From contig CAVTQY010000003.1 in assembly GCA_963736975.1 (NCBI GenBank), positions 62,001-126,000 of the forward strand: a stretch of 64,000 nt of DNA, given 5' to 3'. A model generated the notes under the pieces. It did no database searches. It saw nothing but the letters and a program-made list of their open reading frames with translations, and was not told the DNA's origin. This stretch comes from CAVTQY01 sp963736975 (GTDB lineage: Bacteria; Pseudomonadota; Alphaproteobacteria; Acetobacterales; Acetobacteraceae). The translations under genes and the position numbers were made by a program. Every line of letters starts with the position of its first letter. The first letter of the stretch is position 1. Of this stretch, positions 35,002-45,635 are shown in pieces.

Positions 35002-36810
35002 GTGAACCATATCGCTCGGGCGAACCCGCAGGAGATCCTGCAGCGCGTTTTTGGTTTTCCGGCTTTCCGCGGTTTGCAGGAACCGGTGATCCGCCATGTG
35101 CTCGATGGCGGGGATGGTCTGGTATTGATGCCGACTGGCGGCGGCAAGAGCCTTTGTTATCAGGTGCCGGCACTGTGTCGGTCCGGCACGGCCGTCGTTG
35201 TTTCGCCGCTGATTGCCCTGATGGACGATCAGGTTGCGGCGCTGCGCCAGCTCGGCGTCGCCGCCGGCGCTCTGCATTCGGAACTCGATCATGCCGAGCA
35301 GCGGGGCGTCACCCGCGAGCTGATCGAGGGGGCGCTCGATCTGCTCTACGTGTCGCCCGAACGGCTGCTCTCGAATGGCACGCTGGACCGGCTCGCCCGG
35401 CTGCGCCTGTCGTTGCTGGCGATTGACGAGGCGCACTGCGTCTCGCAATGGGGGCATGAGTTCCGACCCGAATATCGCGCCCTGGCGTGCCTGTCTGAGC
35501 GGTTCCCCGGCGTGCCGCGATTGGCGCTCACCGGAACCGCCGATCCGCGTACCCGCAGCGATATTCTGGCCGCGCTCGGGATGCCGGACGCGGCGGTGTT
35601 CGTCGCCAGCTTCCACCGACCGAACCTGCACCTCGCGGCCGAACCGAAGGCGAGCGAAACCGCGCAGCTCGCCGCGTTGCTGTCGCGTCATCGCGGCGCC
35701 TGCGGGATCGTGTATTGCGGGTCGCGCGCCAAGACCGAACGCATCGCCGCGCGGCTGCGCGACAAAAGTCATCCGGCCTTCGCTTTTCACGCCGGGTTGG
35801 AGCGGGCCAATAAGCGGGAGGCCTTGGCGCGATTCCGGTCTGGCGAGCCGGTCGTCGTAGTGGCAACGATCGCCTTCGGCATGGGGATCGATCGTCCCGA
35901 TGTCCGCTTCGTTGCCCATTTAGATATGCCTGACAGCCCAGAGGCCTGGTACCAGCAGATCGGCCGCGCCGGCCGCGACGGCGAACCGGCCGAGATATTG
36001 CTGCTGTACGGCGGCCAGGACATTGCCCAGGCACGTCACTGGTTGGCCCAGTCCGGCGCGCCCGAGGCGCAGAAGCGCATGATGCGCACGCGGCTGGAAG
36101 CGATGATCGCGCTCACCGAAACCGTCGGATGCCGCACGCGGTCCCTGCTGTCCTGTTTCGGGGAGGATTTCCCGCCAGCCTGCGGCCATTGCGACAATTG
36201 CGACGCGCCGCCCGCCACCGAAGACGCCACGACTGAGGCGCAAAAAGTGCTCTCGGCGGTGTACCGCACCGGGCAGATGTTCGGCGGGCTGCATGTCATC
36301 GCCGTACTGCGCGGCGAAACCACCGAAGCGGTGCTGCGGCATGGTCATTCGAAGCTCTCGACCTTCGGCGTCGGTACCGACCGCCCCCCTGCCTTCTGGC
36401 GTGGTTTGATCCGGCAACTGATCGCGCTCGGCGCGCTCGATGTGGACACGGACGGTCATGGCGGGTTGTTTCTGGTGGAAGAGAAGGCGCGGCCGATCCT
36501 ACGCGGGGAAGGCAAGGTGATGGTGCGCGGCGCCGTCGCCGCGCAACGTCCGGCTCGCCCGATAGCGCGCCTGACGGCTACAGCGGAGCCTGTTGTGGCG
36601 GGCGGCGTATTCGAGGCGCTGCGCGGCTGGCGAGCCATCCAAGCAAAGGCCCAGGGAGTGCCGCCTTATCTGATTTTCCATGACACGGTACTGCGCGAGA
36701 TCGCCGCCGTCCGTCCGGAATCACTGGAGGAGCTGGGTCAGATCAAGGGTGTCGGCACATCGAAGCTGCAACGCTATGGGAGCAGGGTACTGTCGATCGT
36801 GTCGCGGTAA
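35002..36810 (+). CDS. recQ: ATP-dependent DNA helicase RecQ
   Basis: A 3'-5' DNA helicase for recombination and repair, 602 residues. Helicase core: LMPTGGGKSLCYQVPAL (Walker A), LLAIDEAHCVSQWGHEF (DExH), then the second RecA domain with VVVATIAFGMGIDRPDVRFV and QQIGRAGRDGEPAE. The zinc module follows with its four Cys in LLSCFGEDFPPACGHCDNC, then the winged helix. A C-terminal HRDC domain (RAIQAKAQGVPPYLIFHDTV) ends the protein. The start is GTG at 35002. A strong terminator follows the stop. Confidence 0.95.
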   Translation: MNHIARANPQEILQRVFGFPAFRGLQEPVIRHVLDGGDGLVLMPTGGGKSLCYQVPALCRSGTAVVVSPLIALMDDQVAALRQLGVAAGALHSELDHAEQRGVTRELIEGALDLLYVSPERLLSNGTLDRLARLRLSLLAIDEAHCVSQWGHEFRPEYRALACLSERFPGVPRLALTGTADPRTRSDILAALGMPDAAVFVASFHRPNLHLAAEPKASETAQLAALLSRHRGACGIVYCGSRAKTERIAARLRDKSHPAFAFHAGLERANKREALARFRSGEPVVVVATIAFGMGIDRPDVRFVAHLDMPDSPEAWYQQIGRAGRDGEPAEILLLYGGQDIAQARHWLAQSGAPEAQKRMMRTRLEAMIALTETVGCRTRSLLSCFGEDFPPACGHCDNCDAPPATEDATTEAQKVLSAVYRTGQMFGGLHVIAVLRGETTEAVLRHGHSKLSTFGVGTDRPPAFWRGLIRQLIALGALDVDTDGHGGLFLVEEKARPILRGEGKVMVRGAVAAQRPARPIARLTATAEPVVAGGVFEALRGWRAIQAKAQGVPPYLIFHDTVLREIAAVRPESLEELGQIKGVGTSKLQRYGSRVLSIVSR

Positions 36811-36827
36811 GCTTCGGCGTTGAGAGC

Positions 36828-36872
36828 AAAGCTGCCGGCCGCCGGTAGGATGCCGGGACCCGGCAGCTTTTT
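36828..36872 (+). terminator. Intrinsic terminator of recQ
   Basis: AAAGCTGCCGG at 36828 pairs over 11 bases with CCGGCAGCTTT at 36860-36870, followed by two more T (five in a row). It lies 18 bases after recQ and could also serve convergent katG. Confidence 0.8.
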
Positions 36873-36911
36873 GCCCGGAGCTGCTATTCGCGCGTCTCGC
36901 GCTTTTCCAGA

Positions 36912-39095
<2,184 letters not shown>

Positions 39096-39131
39096 CTTTC
39101 CCTCCGATCGGGTTCGATTGTTTTCCCGTCC

Positions 39132-39160
39132 TGTATAGCGTTGACCGGCAATCTTGGAAA
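39132..39160 (-). promoter_or_regulatory. Possible katG promoter
   Basis: Read on the minus strand: TTTCCA (39160-39155), 17 bases, TATACA (39137-39132), then 36 bases to the ATG. Each box matches four of six consensus positions. Confidence 0.4.
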
Positions 39161-39177
39161 CCGTGAGGCCGTTCGCA

Positions 39178-39855
39178 TCAGGCGCGCGCCCCGAACACCG
39201 CCGAGCCCACGCGCACCCAGGTCGCGCCGTAGGCAATGGCGGTTTCGAAATCCGCCGACATGCCCATGGACAGCACAGCGAGCCCGTGGCGCCGGGCACA
39301 TAGAGCGAGCCATTCGAAATGCGGCCGCGGATCCGCGTCGAGCGGCGGCACGCACATCAGCCCGACGAGCTGTGCGCCGAAACGGGCCTTGCAGTCTTCG
39401 ATGAAACGATCCGCCTCGCCGCGGCTTATGCCTGATTTCTGTGCCTCGTCGCCGGTATTGACCTCGACGAGTAGCCGCGGCCGGCGGCTTTCCTTCTCCA
39501 TCGCGGCGGCGATCGCGTCAGCTAGGCGCGGGCGATCGAGCGTCTCGATCACATCGGCCAGCCGCACCGCGTCGCGCGCTTTGTTGGTCTGCAATCCACC
39601 GATGATGTGCAGCCGCAGATCGGGATGCGCCGCCTGCAAGACAGGAAATTTCCCCGCTGCCTCCTGCACCCGGTTTTCGCCAAACACCGTCTGGCCCGCG
39701 GCGAGAGCAGCCGCGACGGCCTCGGCGGGCTTGGTCTTGGATACGGCGATCAGCGTGACATCCTCAGGCCGGCGGCCGGCGGCAAGAGCGGCCGTGGCGA
39801 TACGATCGCGTACGCGCCGCAGATTGTCGGCGATCGGTGGCAAGGCTTGATCCAT
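39178..39855 (-). CDS. YggS/PLPBP family pyridoxal-phosphate homeostasis protein
   Basis: Single-domain PLP-binding TIM barrel that controls free PLP levels; no catalytic reaction is established. The PLP Lys is in LIAVSKTKPAEAVAAAL; GQTVFGENRVQEA, LHIIGGLQTNKARDAV, LLVEVNTGDEAQKSG and LSMGMSADFETAIAYGATW are the other family blocks. Length is about 225 residues. The start is either 39855 (MDQALPPIADN) or 39870 (MSLASMDQ). The first shares its CATG with the divergent thiE-like gene. Confidence 0.9.
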   Translation of the reverse strand: MDQALPPIADNLRRVRDRIATAALAAGRRPEDVTLIAVSKTKPAEAVAAALAAGQTVFGENRVQEAAGKFPVLQAAHPDLRLHIIGGLQTNKARDAVRLADVIETLDRPRLADAIAAAMEKESRRPRLLVEVNTGDEAQKSGISRGEADRFIEDCKARFGAQLVGLMCVPPLDADPRPHFEWLALCARRHGLAVLSMGMSADFETAIAYGATWVRVGSAVFGARA

Positions 39856-40441
39856 GGACGCAAGGCTCATCGGCTGGGCGCGCGCCGTCAAGGCGAGACA
39901 CAAGGGAACGCCGCCATTGCCGCCGCTCTGGTTGTTCACCGACCAGCATCGCTTGGCTGACCCCTGTAGCGCGGCGATGCGCCTGCCGCGCGGACTGGCC
40001 GGTGTTGTGTTGCGTCATGATGACGATCCGCATCGCGCTGCGATCGGCCGAGAACTTGCCCGCATCTGCCGCATGCGCCGCCTGCAATTGGTCATCGCCG
40101 GCGACGTGCGGCTGGCGGCGGCCTTGAAGGCTGGGGTGCATCTACGCGGCGGACGCTGGCCCGGAGTTTTGCGGCGCCGCCTGTTGGTCACCAGCTCGGC
40201 GCATTCCTGGGCTGAGCTGGTCCGGGCGCGACGGAAGGGCGCGACCTTGGCATTTCTGTCGCCGGTGTTTGCGACCGCCAGCCATCCCGGGGCGCGTGCG
40301 CTGGGTGCGGTTCGGTTCGCGCGGCTCGCCGCAGGCGCTGGCTTGGCTGTGTTCGCGCTGGGCGGGATCACCGGAGGGACAATCCGGCAACTGCCCGCCG
40401 TCTGTCGAGGGCTTGGCGCTATCAGGGCGCTTACAGAGTAA
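39854..40441 (+). CDS. Thiamine-phosphate synthase-like protein
   Basis: A 195-residue TIM-barrel protein of the ThiE/TenI group. It has PPLWLFTDQHRLADP at the start, VIAGDVRLAAALKAGVHLRG and SSAHSWAELVRARRKGATLA for the pyrimidine/phosphate sites. The ATHSHPG-like region is FATASHPGARALGAVRFARL, and the phosphate loop AVFALGGITGGTIRQL is near the end. The classic KxD and DxxxxD residues are only partly kept, so it may be a divergent ThiE or a TenI-like enzyme. The ATG at 39854 overlaps the start codon of divergent yggS. Confidence 0.8.
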   Translation: MDARLIGWARAVKARHKGTPPLPPLWLFTDQHRLADPCSAAMRLPRGLAGVVLRHDDDPHRAAIGRELARICRMRRLQLVIAGDVRLAAALKAGVHLRGGRWPGVLRRRLLVTSSAHSWAELVRARRKGATLAFLSPVFATASHPGARALGAVRFARLAAGAGLAVFALGGITGGTIRQLPAVCRGLGAIRALTE

Positions 40442-40526
40442 TCGCGGCGGTCGTCGCCGGCGTTCACGCCCCCTCTATGCTCGCGCCGCGGCCACGGGCC
40501 ACTACGCGGGATCCCATCGGGGCCGG

Positions 40527-40555
40527 CTGACGAACGGGGAATTGTCGTTTATGAT
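40527..40555 (+). promoter_or_regulatory. Promoter of tRNA-Leu
   Basis: CTGACG at 40527-40532 and TATGAT at 40550-40555 are 17 bases apart. Transcription would begin a few bases before the tRNA 5' end at 40566. The -10 box matches five of six consensus bases. Confidence 0.6.
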
Positions 40556-40565
40556 ACGCGCGGTT

Positions 40566-40652
40566 GCGGGCGTGGCGGAATTGGCAGACGCGCCGGACTC
40601 AAAATCCGGTTCTGGTGACAGAGTGTCGGTTCGACCCCGACCGCCCGCACCA
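40566..40652 (+). tRNA. tRNA-Leu(CAA)
   Basis: An 87-base tRNA with encoded CCA. The acceptor stem GCGGGCG pairs with CGCCCGC. The anticodon stem CCGGA/TCCGG encloses the loop CTCAAAA with anticodon CAA, which reads UUG. The long variable arm (TTCTGGTGACAGAGT region) and GGTTCGACC T-loop fit a class II leucine tRNA. The convergent amidase gene ends one base beyond the CCA. Confidence 0.95.
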
Positions 40653-40653
40653 G

Positions 40654-42078
40654 TCAATTCCAATCAGGCGGTGGGACGAAGCCCTGCCAGGATTGCTCCA
40701 GCAGGCGCGCGACGTCGATCGTCGTGCGGTCGCCGTATTGCGGCCCGATGATCTGAATACCTATGGGCAGCCCGGATCGCGTGAAGCCAAGCGGCGCCAC
40801 CGTTGCGGGCAGCAGGAAGAAGCCGGAGATGCCGGCCCAGAACATCTGGTCCGTCGTCGGCACGCGATGGCCGTTCACCTCGATCGTGCGATCCCATCGT
40901 TCGCCCTGGTGATCGTGCGGCTGCGCTGCCGATGCCGCAGCCGGACAGAGCAAAACATCCCAGCCTTTGAAAAATGCCGCCCACGCTCGGCGCATGTGTT
41001 GGCGCCTTTCGTTACCGAGCAGTAAATCGCGGTGACGGAGCGAAATGCCGCGCGCCATCAGCGCATAATAGCCGGTGTCGTCGGCCGGCAGGCGCCTGGC
41101 CTCAGCTTGCCAGCGCTCCATCTCCGCGTCATCGGCTCGGGTGCTGGTGGTGGCGCGCAGCATGGTTATGTAAAGCCGGTGCGCCTCGGCAAGGTCGAAA
41201 TCCGGACACGCGCTGGCGCTCACCTGTGCACCTTGCTTCCTGAGAAACGACGCAAGCGCCTCGATTTTTCCGACGATCTCGCCATCCACTTCGGCGCACG
41301 GATGATCGCTCATGACCGCGATCCGCGATCCGGCGAAACCCGAAGCGCGCGACGAGGCAAGCTCCAGTTTCCAGCCGTTCGCCTCGATCTCATCGGGGCC
41401 GGCGATAACGTCCAGTTCCAATGCAAGATCCTCGGCCGAACGGGCCAGCGGACCGATCACCGCGATATCGGCCGGAGACACGGCGCCGCTTGGGCAGATC
41501 CCCCAAGTCGGCTTATGGCCGAATACGCCGCAATAATGCGCCGGGTTGCGGATTGATGAACCGATATCGCTGCCGATCTCCAGCCCGGTGAGGCCGGCGG
41601 CTAGCGCCGCCGCCGAACCGCCCGACGATCCGCCGGGCGAGAGCGCCAGGTCCCATGGATTGTTGGTGGTGCCGTAAATCTCATTGTAGCTCTGCCAGTC
41701 CGCGAGGTGCAGCGGCACGTTGGTCTTGCCGAAAATTACCGCGCCGGCTCGTCGCAGACGAGCGACAGGCAAAGCGTCGCTTTCTGCGATCGCGTCGCGC
41801 TGCGCCGGGATGCCCCTGGTCGTCGGCAGACCGGTACTGTCGAAACTTTCCTTCACCGTCATCGGCACGCCGAACAATGGCGCGGATTTGTCCGCTTGGT
41901 TGTCGAGCGCCTTCGCCCGCGCCCGGGCGCGATCGAAATCGCGCACCACCACGGCGTTGATCTTCGCGTCGTGGCGTTCAACCCGCGCGATGAAATGCTC
42001 GAGCAACTCCAGCGCACCGATCTCGCCGCTGCGCACGAGCGCGGCGAGCCGGTGCGCCGGCGAGAAGGACACGTCCAT
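40654..42078 (-). CDS. Amidase (amidase signature family)
   Basis: A 474-residue amide hydrolase. The Ser-cisSer-Lys triad is visible: Lys in GVPMTVKESFDSTGLPTTRG, the cis-Ser in LSPGGSSGGSAAALAAG and the nucleophile in GSDIGSSIRNPAHYCGVFG. The substrate is unknown. It starts at 42078 (MDVSFSPAHRL), where ATGA overlaps the SDR stop, so the two are co-translated. The stop abuts tRNA-Leu from the other strand. Confidence 0.9.
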   Translation of the reverse strand: MDVSFSPAHRLAALVRSGEIGALELLEHFIARVERHDAKINAVVVRDFDRARARAKALDNQADKSAPLFGVPMTVKESFDSTGLPTTRGIPAQRDAIAESDALPVARLRRAGAVIFGKTNVPLHLADWQSYNEIYGTTNNPWDLALSPGGSSGGSAAALAAGLTGLEIGSDIGSSIRNPAHYCGVFGHKPTWGICPSGAVSPADIAVIGPLARSAEDLALELDVIAGPDEIEANGWKLELASSRASGFAGSRIAVMSDHPCAEVDGEIVGKIEALASFLRKQGAQVSASACPDFDLAEAHRLYITMLRATTSTRADDAEMERWQAEARRLPADDTGYYALMARGISLRHRDLLLGNERRQHMRRAWAAFFKGWDVLLCPAAASAAQPHDHQGERWDRTIEVNGHRVPTTDQMFWAGISGFFLLPATVAPLGFTRSGLPIGIQIIGPQYGDRTTIDVARLLEQSWQGFVPPPDWN

Positions 42079-42860
42079 CAGGCGATCGAGGAGTTGAACG
42101 CGCCGCCGTCGAGCAGCAGGTTGTGTCCGACGATGAAGCCGGACGAGGCAGCGCAAAGAAAGGCGCACGCCTCGCCAAACTCGGCCGGATCGCCGACGCG
42201 CCCGGTGGGGTTTTCCCGTCCACGCAGCGCGAGTTCTTCCTCGACGGTGCGGTTGTTTCGCTGTGCCAGATGCGCGGCACCGCTGCGCAGCCGGTCGGTC
42301 AGGAACGGACCCGGCAGGATGTTGTTGATAGTGACATTATGCTTGGCCACCTGCCGCGCCAGGCCGGCGACGAAGCCGGTGAGGCCGGCGCGGGCACCGT
42401 TGCTCATGCCGAGCTGCGGGATCGGCGATTTCACCGAGGCCGAGGTGATGTTCACGATGCGGCCGAATTTCCGCTCGATCATGCCATCGAGCACCGCTTT
42501 AATCATGAAGATCGGGGCCAGCATGTTGGCGTCCAGCGCGCGCAGCCAGGCCTCGCGGTCCCATTCGCGGAAATCGCCGGGCGGCGGGCCGCCGGCGTTG
42601 TTCACCAGAATGTCGGGCGCCGGGCAGGCTGCGTGTGCCGCGGCGCGGCCCGCTTCGGTGCTGATGTCACCCGCAACCGGCGTAACCTTCGCGCCGGTCG
42701 CCTGACGGATCTCGGCCGCCGTGCGCTCCAGTTCATGGGCGGTGCGGGCGGTGATCACCAGCTCGGCCCCCTCGCGGGCGAGCGACATCGCGCAGGCGCG
42801 GCCGAGCCCCTTGCTAGCGGCGCACACGATGGCCTTGCGGCCCTTGATACCGAGGTCCAT
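42078..42860 (-). CDS. Short-chain dehydrogenase/reductase, atypical active site
   Basis: A 260-residue Rossmann protein. The cofactor loop is AASKGLGRACAMSLAREGAE instead of GxxxGxG with Gly first. NNAG appears in DILVNNAGGPPPGDF, and the catalytic Ser is in IVNITSASVKSPIPQLGMS. The usual YxxxK is replaced: the position reads SNGARAGLTGF, without Tyr or Lys. This SNGAR subgroup exists in other bacteria, so it is probably a distinct clade and not a broken gene. The start at 42860 (MDLGIKGRKA) has GGGGGA upstream. First gene of the SDR-amidase pair. Confidence 0.85.
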   Translation of the reverse strand: MDLGIKGRKAIVCAASKGLGRACAMSLAREGAELVITARTAHELERTAAEIRQATGAKVTPVAGDISTEAGRAAAHAACPAPDILVNNAGGPPPGDFREWDREAWLRALDANMLAPIFMIKAVLDGMIERKFGRIVNITSASVKSPIPQLGMSNGARAGLTGFVAGLARQVAKHNVTINNILPGPFLTDRLRSGAAHLAQRNNRTVEEELALRGRENPTGRVGDPAEFGEACAFLCAASSGFIVGHNLLLDGGAFNSSIA

Positions 42861-43376
42861 GCGTTCCCCCTGTTCCTGCTTTGATAGTCCTTGAGGAGGA
42901 TGCCGATACGATGGACCCGACGGCAAGGGGCTGGCGAGGCCGCCGGTCAGCCGGCCCGGTCGTGCTCGCCGGCCGGCATCGGTGCCGGAAGAAAGTTCGC
43001 CGCTTCTTTTTCTCCCTGATAAATGTTACTACATAGAGTTGCGATATGACCTTAGAATGAACTGTATGCAAACTGTTGCAAATAGCTATTTCTTGCTTTC
43101 GCCATTTACTTGACGTTGCCGATATGTGTAACCAATTGCTATCCCAGATAGAGTGTCATTCCCGTGCGATCGCGTTCAGCCGCGTATCCGGCACGGCAAT
43201 CGCGGGAATGTTGGCGGCGGCGACGACCGGCCGACCTGTTCGCCAGAGACATCGAGCCTCTACTCCGTCTTGTGCTGGTCGGATGGCGGCGTCTCAGGCC
43301 CGCGCCGTGCGCCTCAGCCGGCAGCGCCGAAGACGCCATCCGCAAGGGAGATATCTTGTCATGAGTTCAAGCAGTC
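42861..43376. other. Intergenic stretch, partly AT-rich
   Basis: No gene is visible. Bases 43015-43105 are strikingly AT-rich for this genome and probably hold the promoters of the divergent SDR and membrane-protein genes, although I cannot assign clear boxes. A degenerate hairpin is described separately at 43157-43210. A good ribosome site (AAGGGAG near 43344) precedes an ATG at 43362 that is out of frame with the membrane protein. Confidence 0.5.
43157..43210. repeat. Degenerate 'CATTCCCG' hairpin
   Basis: CATTCCCG at 43157-43164 pairs with CGGGAATG at 43203-43210, with CGAT/ATCG further in. It resembles an eroded REP of the GTCATTCCCG type. Confidence 0.5.
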
Positions 43377-44045
43377 ATGGACGGTCATGGCGTGCCGGAC
43401 AGGCTCGCGCTCGGCGGCCGAACGATATCGCAAGGCATGTTCGGCGGCATCGCGCTCGTTCTCGGCATCGTCGGACTGGCAATCCTGGATATGCACCCGG
43501 GTGTAGAGTTGTATCTGGACGCAATCGCGCAGATCGCGCTCGGGCTCGCCCTGATCGTCTTCGGTATGGCACTCGCGGCGGGTTATGGCCGGTTGATCGC
43601 CAGGGCTGAGCCGGCGGCGGTAGCCGGCGGAGCGATGGCGGGTCCGACAGCCGACATGTTCCTCGGCGGCGGCGTGGTCGTTCTGGGCATCCTTGCCCTG
43701 CTCCGTATCGTTCCCGCTGTTTTGATCCCGATCGAGGTGATCCTGGTCGGGGTCGGTCTGATCCTGAACAGCGCGGCGTCGGTGCGGGCAGCCGTATTGG
43801 AAACCAACCTCACGGCCGATCGGTCGCCGGTACGCCGCGTTGCGGAGGAACTGGTTTTCGCGACCGCAAGCTTGCGCGCAGTCGCCGGTGTGGCGGTGGG
43901 GATTCTCGGCATCATCGCCCTGACCGGAGCGGATGTAGCGGTACTTACTTTGGCAGCCGCGATTGTAGCGGGTGGCGCCCTGTTGCTCGCCAGCACCTCG
44001 TTCAACAGCCGTGTGGCGGGTACCGTACTGCCACGCGTCCCGTAA
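43377..44045 (+). CDS. Polytopic membrane protein of unknown function
   Basis: A 222-residue protein with about six hydrophobic helices arranged as three similar pairs (starting GMFGGIALVLGIVGLAILDM, then GGGVVVLGILALLRIVPAVL, then AVAGVAVGILGIIALTGADV). The repeated GI(A/G)ALVLGI-type pattern suggests internal duplication. I do not recognise the family. No ribosome site precedes 43377. The true start could be a later ATG at MFGGIALV, or the gene may have lost its original start. Confidence 0.65.
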   Translation: MDGHGVPDRLALGGRTISQGMFGGIALVLGIVGLAILDMHPGVELYLDAIAQIALGLALIVFGMALAAGYGRLIARAEPAAVAGGAMAGPTADMFLGGGVVVLGILALLRIVPAVLIPIEVILVGVGLILNSAASVRAAVLETNLTADRSPVRRVAEELVFATASLRAVAGVAVGILGIIALTGADVAVLTLAAAIVAGGALLLASTSFNSRVAGTVLPRVP

Positions 44046-44058
44046 ACCGGCCGTTCCT

Positions 44059-44084
44059 GGAGCGTGTTCATCTGAACACGCTCC
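44059..44084. terminator. Perfect hairpin between convergent genes
   Basis: GGAGCGTGTTCA at 44059-44070 and TGAACACGCTCC at 44073-44084 form a 12-base perfect stem. There is no T-run. It lies between two convergent stops, so a bidirectional terminator or a REP palindrome are both possible. Confidence 0.6.
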
Positions 44085-44085
44085 A

Positions 44086-45130
44086 CTAACCTGGGGTCGG
44101 CACGAGCCGGCTGGCGAGCCGTCGCAGCGGCACCCGCAGCCGGCGGTTTTGCCGCTCCGTAGCCAGACTCAGTACCGCCACAGTCGCAACAACGCATACC
44201 ATCAATGCGGCAGGCGCTGGATGGAGCCAGATCGTCCAGAACTCCAGCAACGGGAAATGGGTCAGATAGAGTGTAAAACTCATCCCTGCCAGGACACGGA
44301 TCGGCGTTCCAGCACGCCCGAACGTGAATTCGGCAGACCCCGCCGCCCACATGTTGAGAGCGACGATCGCGGCGACTATGAGATCGCCGAGCACGAACTG
44401 CGAGTATTCCAGATGCGTCGCCATCCAGCCACCGGACAGCGCATTCGCCACGACATTGATCCAAATATCGAGGCCGCTGATCCAAAGTCCGGCAGCAAGT
44501 CCAGAAACTCACGACGAAAACGGCCCGCGCGGCCCCGGTGCCGACCGTTTGTTGCCGGTGGAGCAGATACACCGCAGCACCCGCCGCCCAGCACGGCGCC
44601 AATAACCACAGCTTCGGCCCCATGATCGCGGTGGCACCGGCGGCGAAGGTCAGGCGAATCCGGCCGCGCGTGAAGAACAGAACACCGAACAGCACGTAGT
44701 ACCAGACTTCGTAGGACAGTGACCACCATGGGATGTTCGAGAACGCGTCTTCCTTCAGGAACCAGAGCTGGGTGGCGAAGCCGAGCGATAAAACAACGTA
44801 TTTGAACGGGCTGGCAAGTTGATAAAGACGGATATCCTGCGCGACGCCTACATGCACCAGCCAGGCGTCGGCAGCGATCGTCAGTGCCAGCGCCGGCACC
44901 GCAACGGAATAGATCCTGCAGACCCGGCTGATGGAGAAATCGACCGGATCGGTCTCACGCTCATGCGCAACGAAACAAATAACATAACCTGACAGCACGA
45001 AGAAGGCGATCACCGCCTGATGCGCAAGGTGCTGCAGCGGCTCGATCAAGCCGCCGGTGAACTCCCGGAAAGCGGCGTGCGACAAGAAAACGGTCGCGGC
45101 GGCAAGGACGCGCAACAGATCCAGATACAC
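44086..45130 (-). pseudogene. Acyltransferase family 3 (OafA-like) membrane protein, frameshifted
   Basis: Integral membrane O-acyltransferase, typically acetylating surface sugars. The N-terminal part reads VYLDLLRVLAAATVFLSHAA (with the catalytic His), then AVIAFFVLSGYVICFVAH and NIPWWSLSYEVWYYVLFGVL. After AVFVVSF at about 44503 the frame is lost. The rest continues in another frame as GLAAGLWISGLDIWINVVAN and AGMSFTLYLTHFPLLEFWTI to 44086. One extra T accounts for it. The start is unsure; GTG at 45130 is the best canonical choice. Confidence 0.8.
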
Positions 45131-45177
45131 AGAAAGGCCGGGCGGCAGACCGCGCCGGAGGCCAAAACGAATGGTGG

Positions 45178-45588
45178 TCAGCGTATGCTGTCCACTTCCT
45201 TGAAGACCTCGGTGGCGACACGGAAGGCCTCCAGGCATGCCGGGATGCCGCAATAGGCGCCTGTCTGGAGCAGGATTTCCTTGATCTCTTCCCGCGTCAC
45301 CCCGTTGGTCAGTGCCGCGCGCAGATGCAGCCGCAGTTCGGCGCCGCGATTGAGCGCGACGAGCATGGCGATGTTGACGATACTGCGCGTCTTCCGCGGC
45401 AATCCCGGGCGGGTCCAGATCGTGCCCCATGCCACCTCGGTGGTGAGTTGCTGGAAGGCGGCGTTGAAATCGTCAGCACGGGCGAGGGAGCCGTCAACGT
45501 AATCGGCGCCGAGAACCTCCCGGCGCACAGCGAGACCTTTGCGGAAAAGGTCGCCCTGGTACTCAGGCCGATTCGGAATGTCGGGCAT
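45178..45588 (-). CDS. pcaC: 4-carboxymuconolactone decarboxylase
   Basis: A 136-residue all-helical enzyme that decarboxylates 4-carboxymuconolactone in the protocatechuate branch of the beta-ketoadipate pathway. LARADDFNAAFQQLTTEVAW, LPRKTRSIVNIAMLVALNRG and EEIKEILLQTGAYCGIPACL are the family blocks. No other pca gene is near, so it may act on a related lactone. It lies upstream of the broken acyltransferase on the same strand. Confidence 0.88.
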   Translation of the reverse strand: MPDIPNRPEYQGDLFRKGLAVRREVLGADYVDGSLARADDFNAAFQQLTTEVAWGTIWTRPGLPRKTRSIVNIAMLVALNRGAELRLHLRAALTNGVTREEIKEILLQTGAYCGIPACLEAFRVATEVFKEVDSIR

Positions 45589-45635
45589 CGCAACCTCCTG
45601 TCGGATAGCGCCACAAAGCTAGTGGAACGCGGGAG

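Noticed and set aside
39854..40441. TPP riboswitch in front of the thiE-like gene
   Set aside because: The start is flush against yggS; no leader of sufficient length or THI-box pattern is visible.
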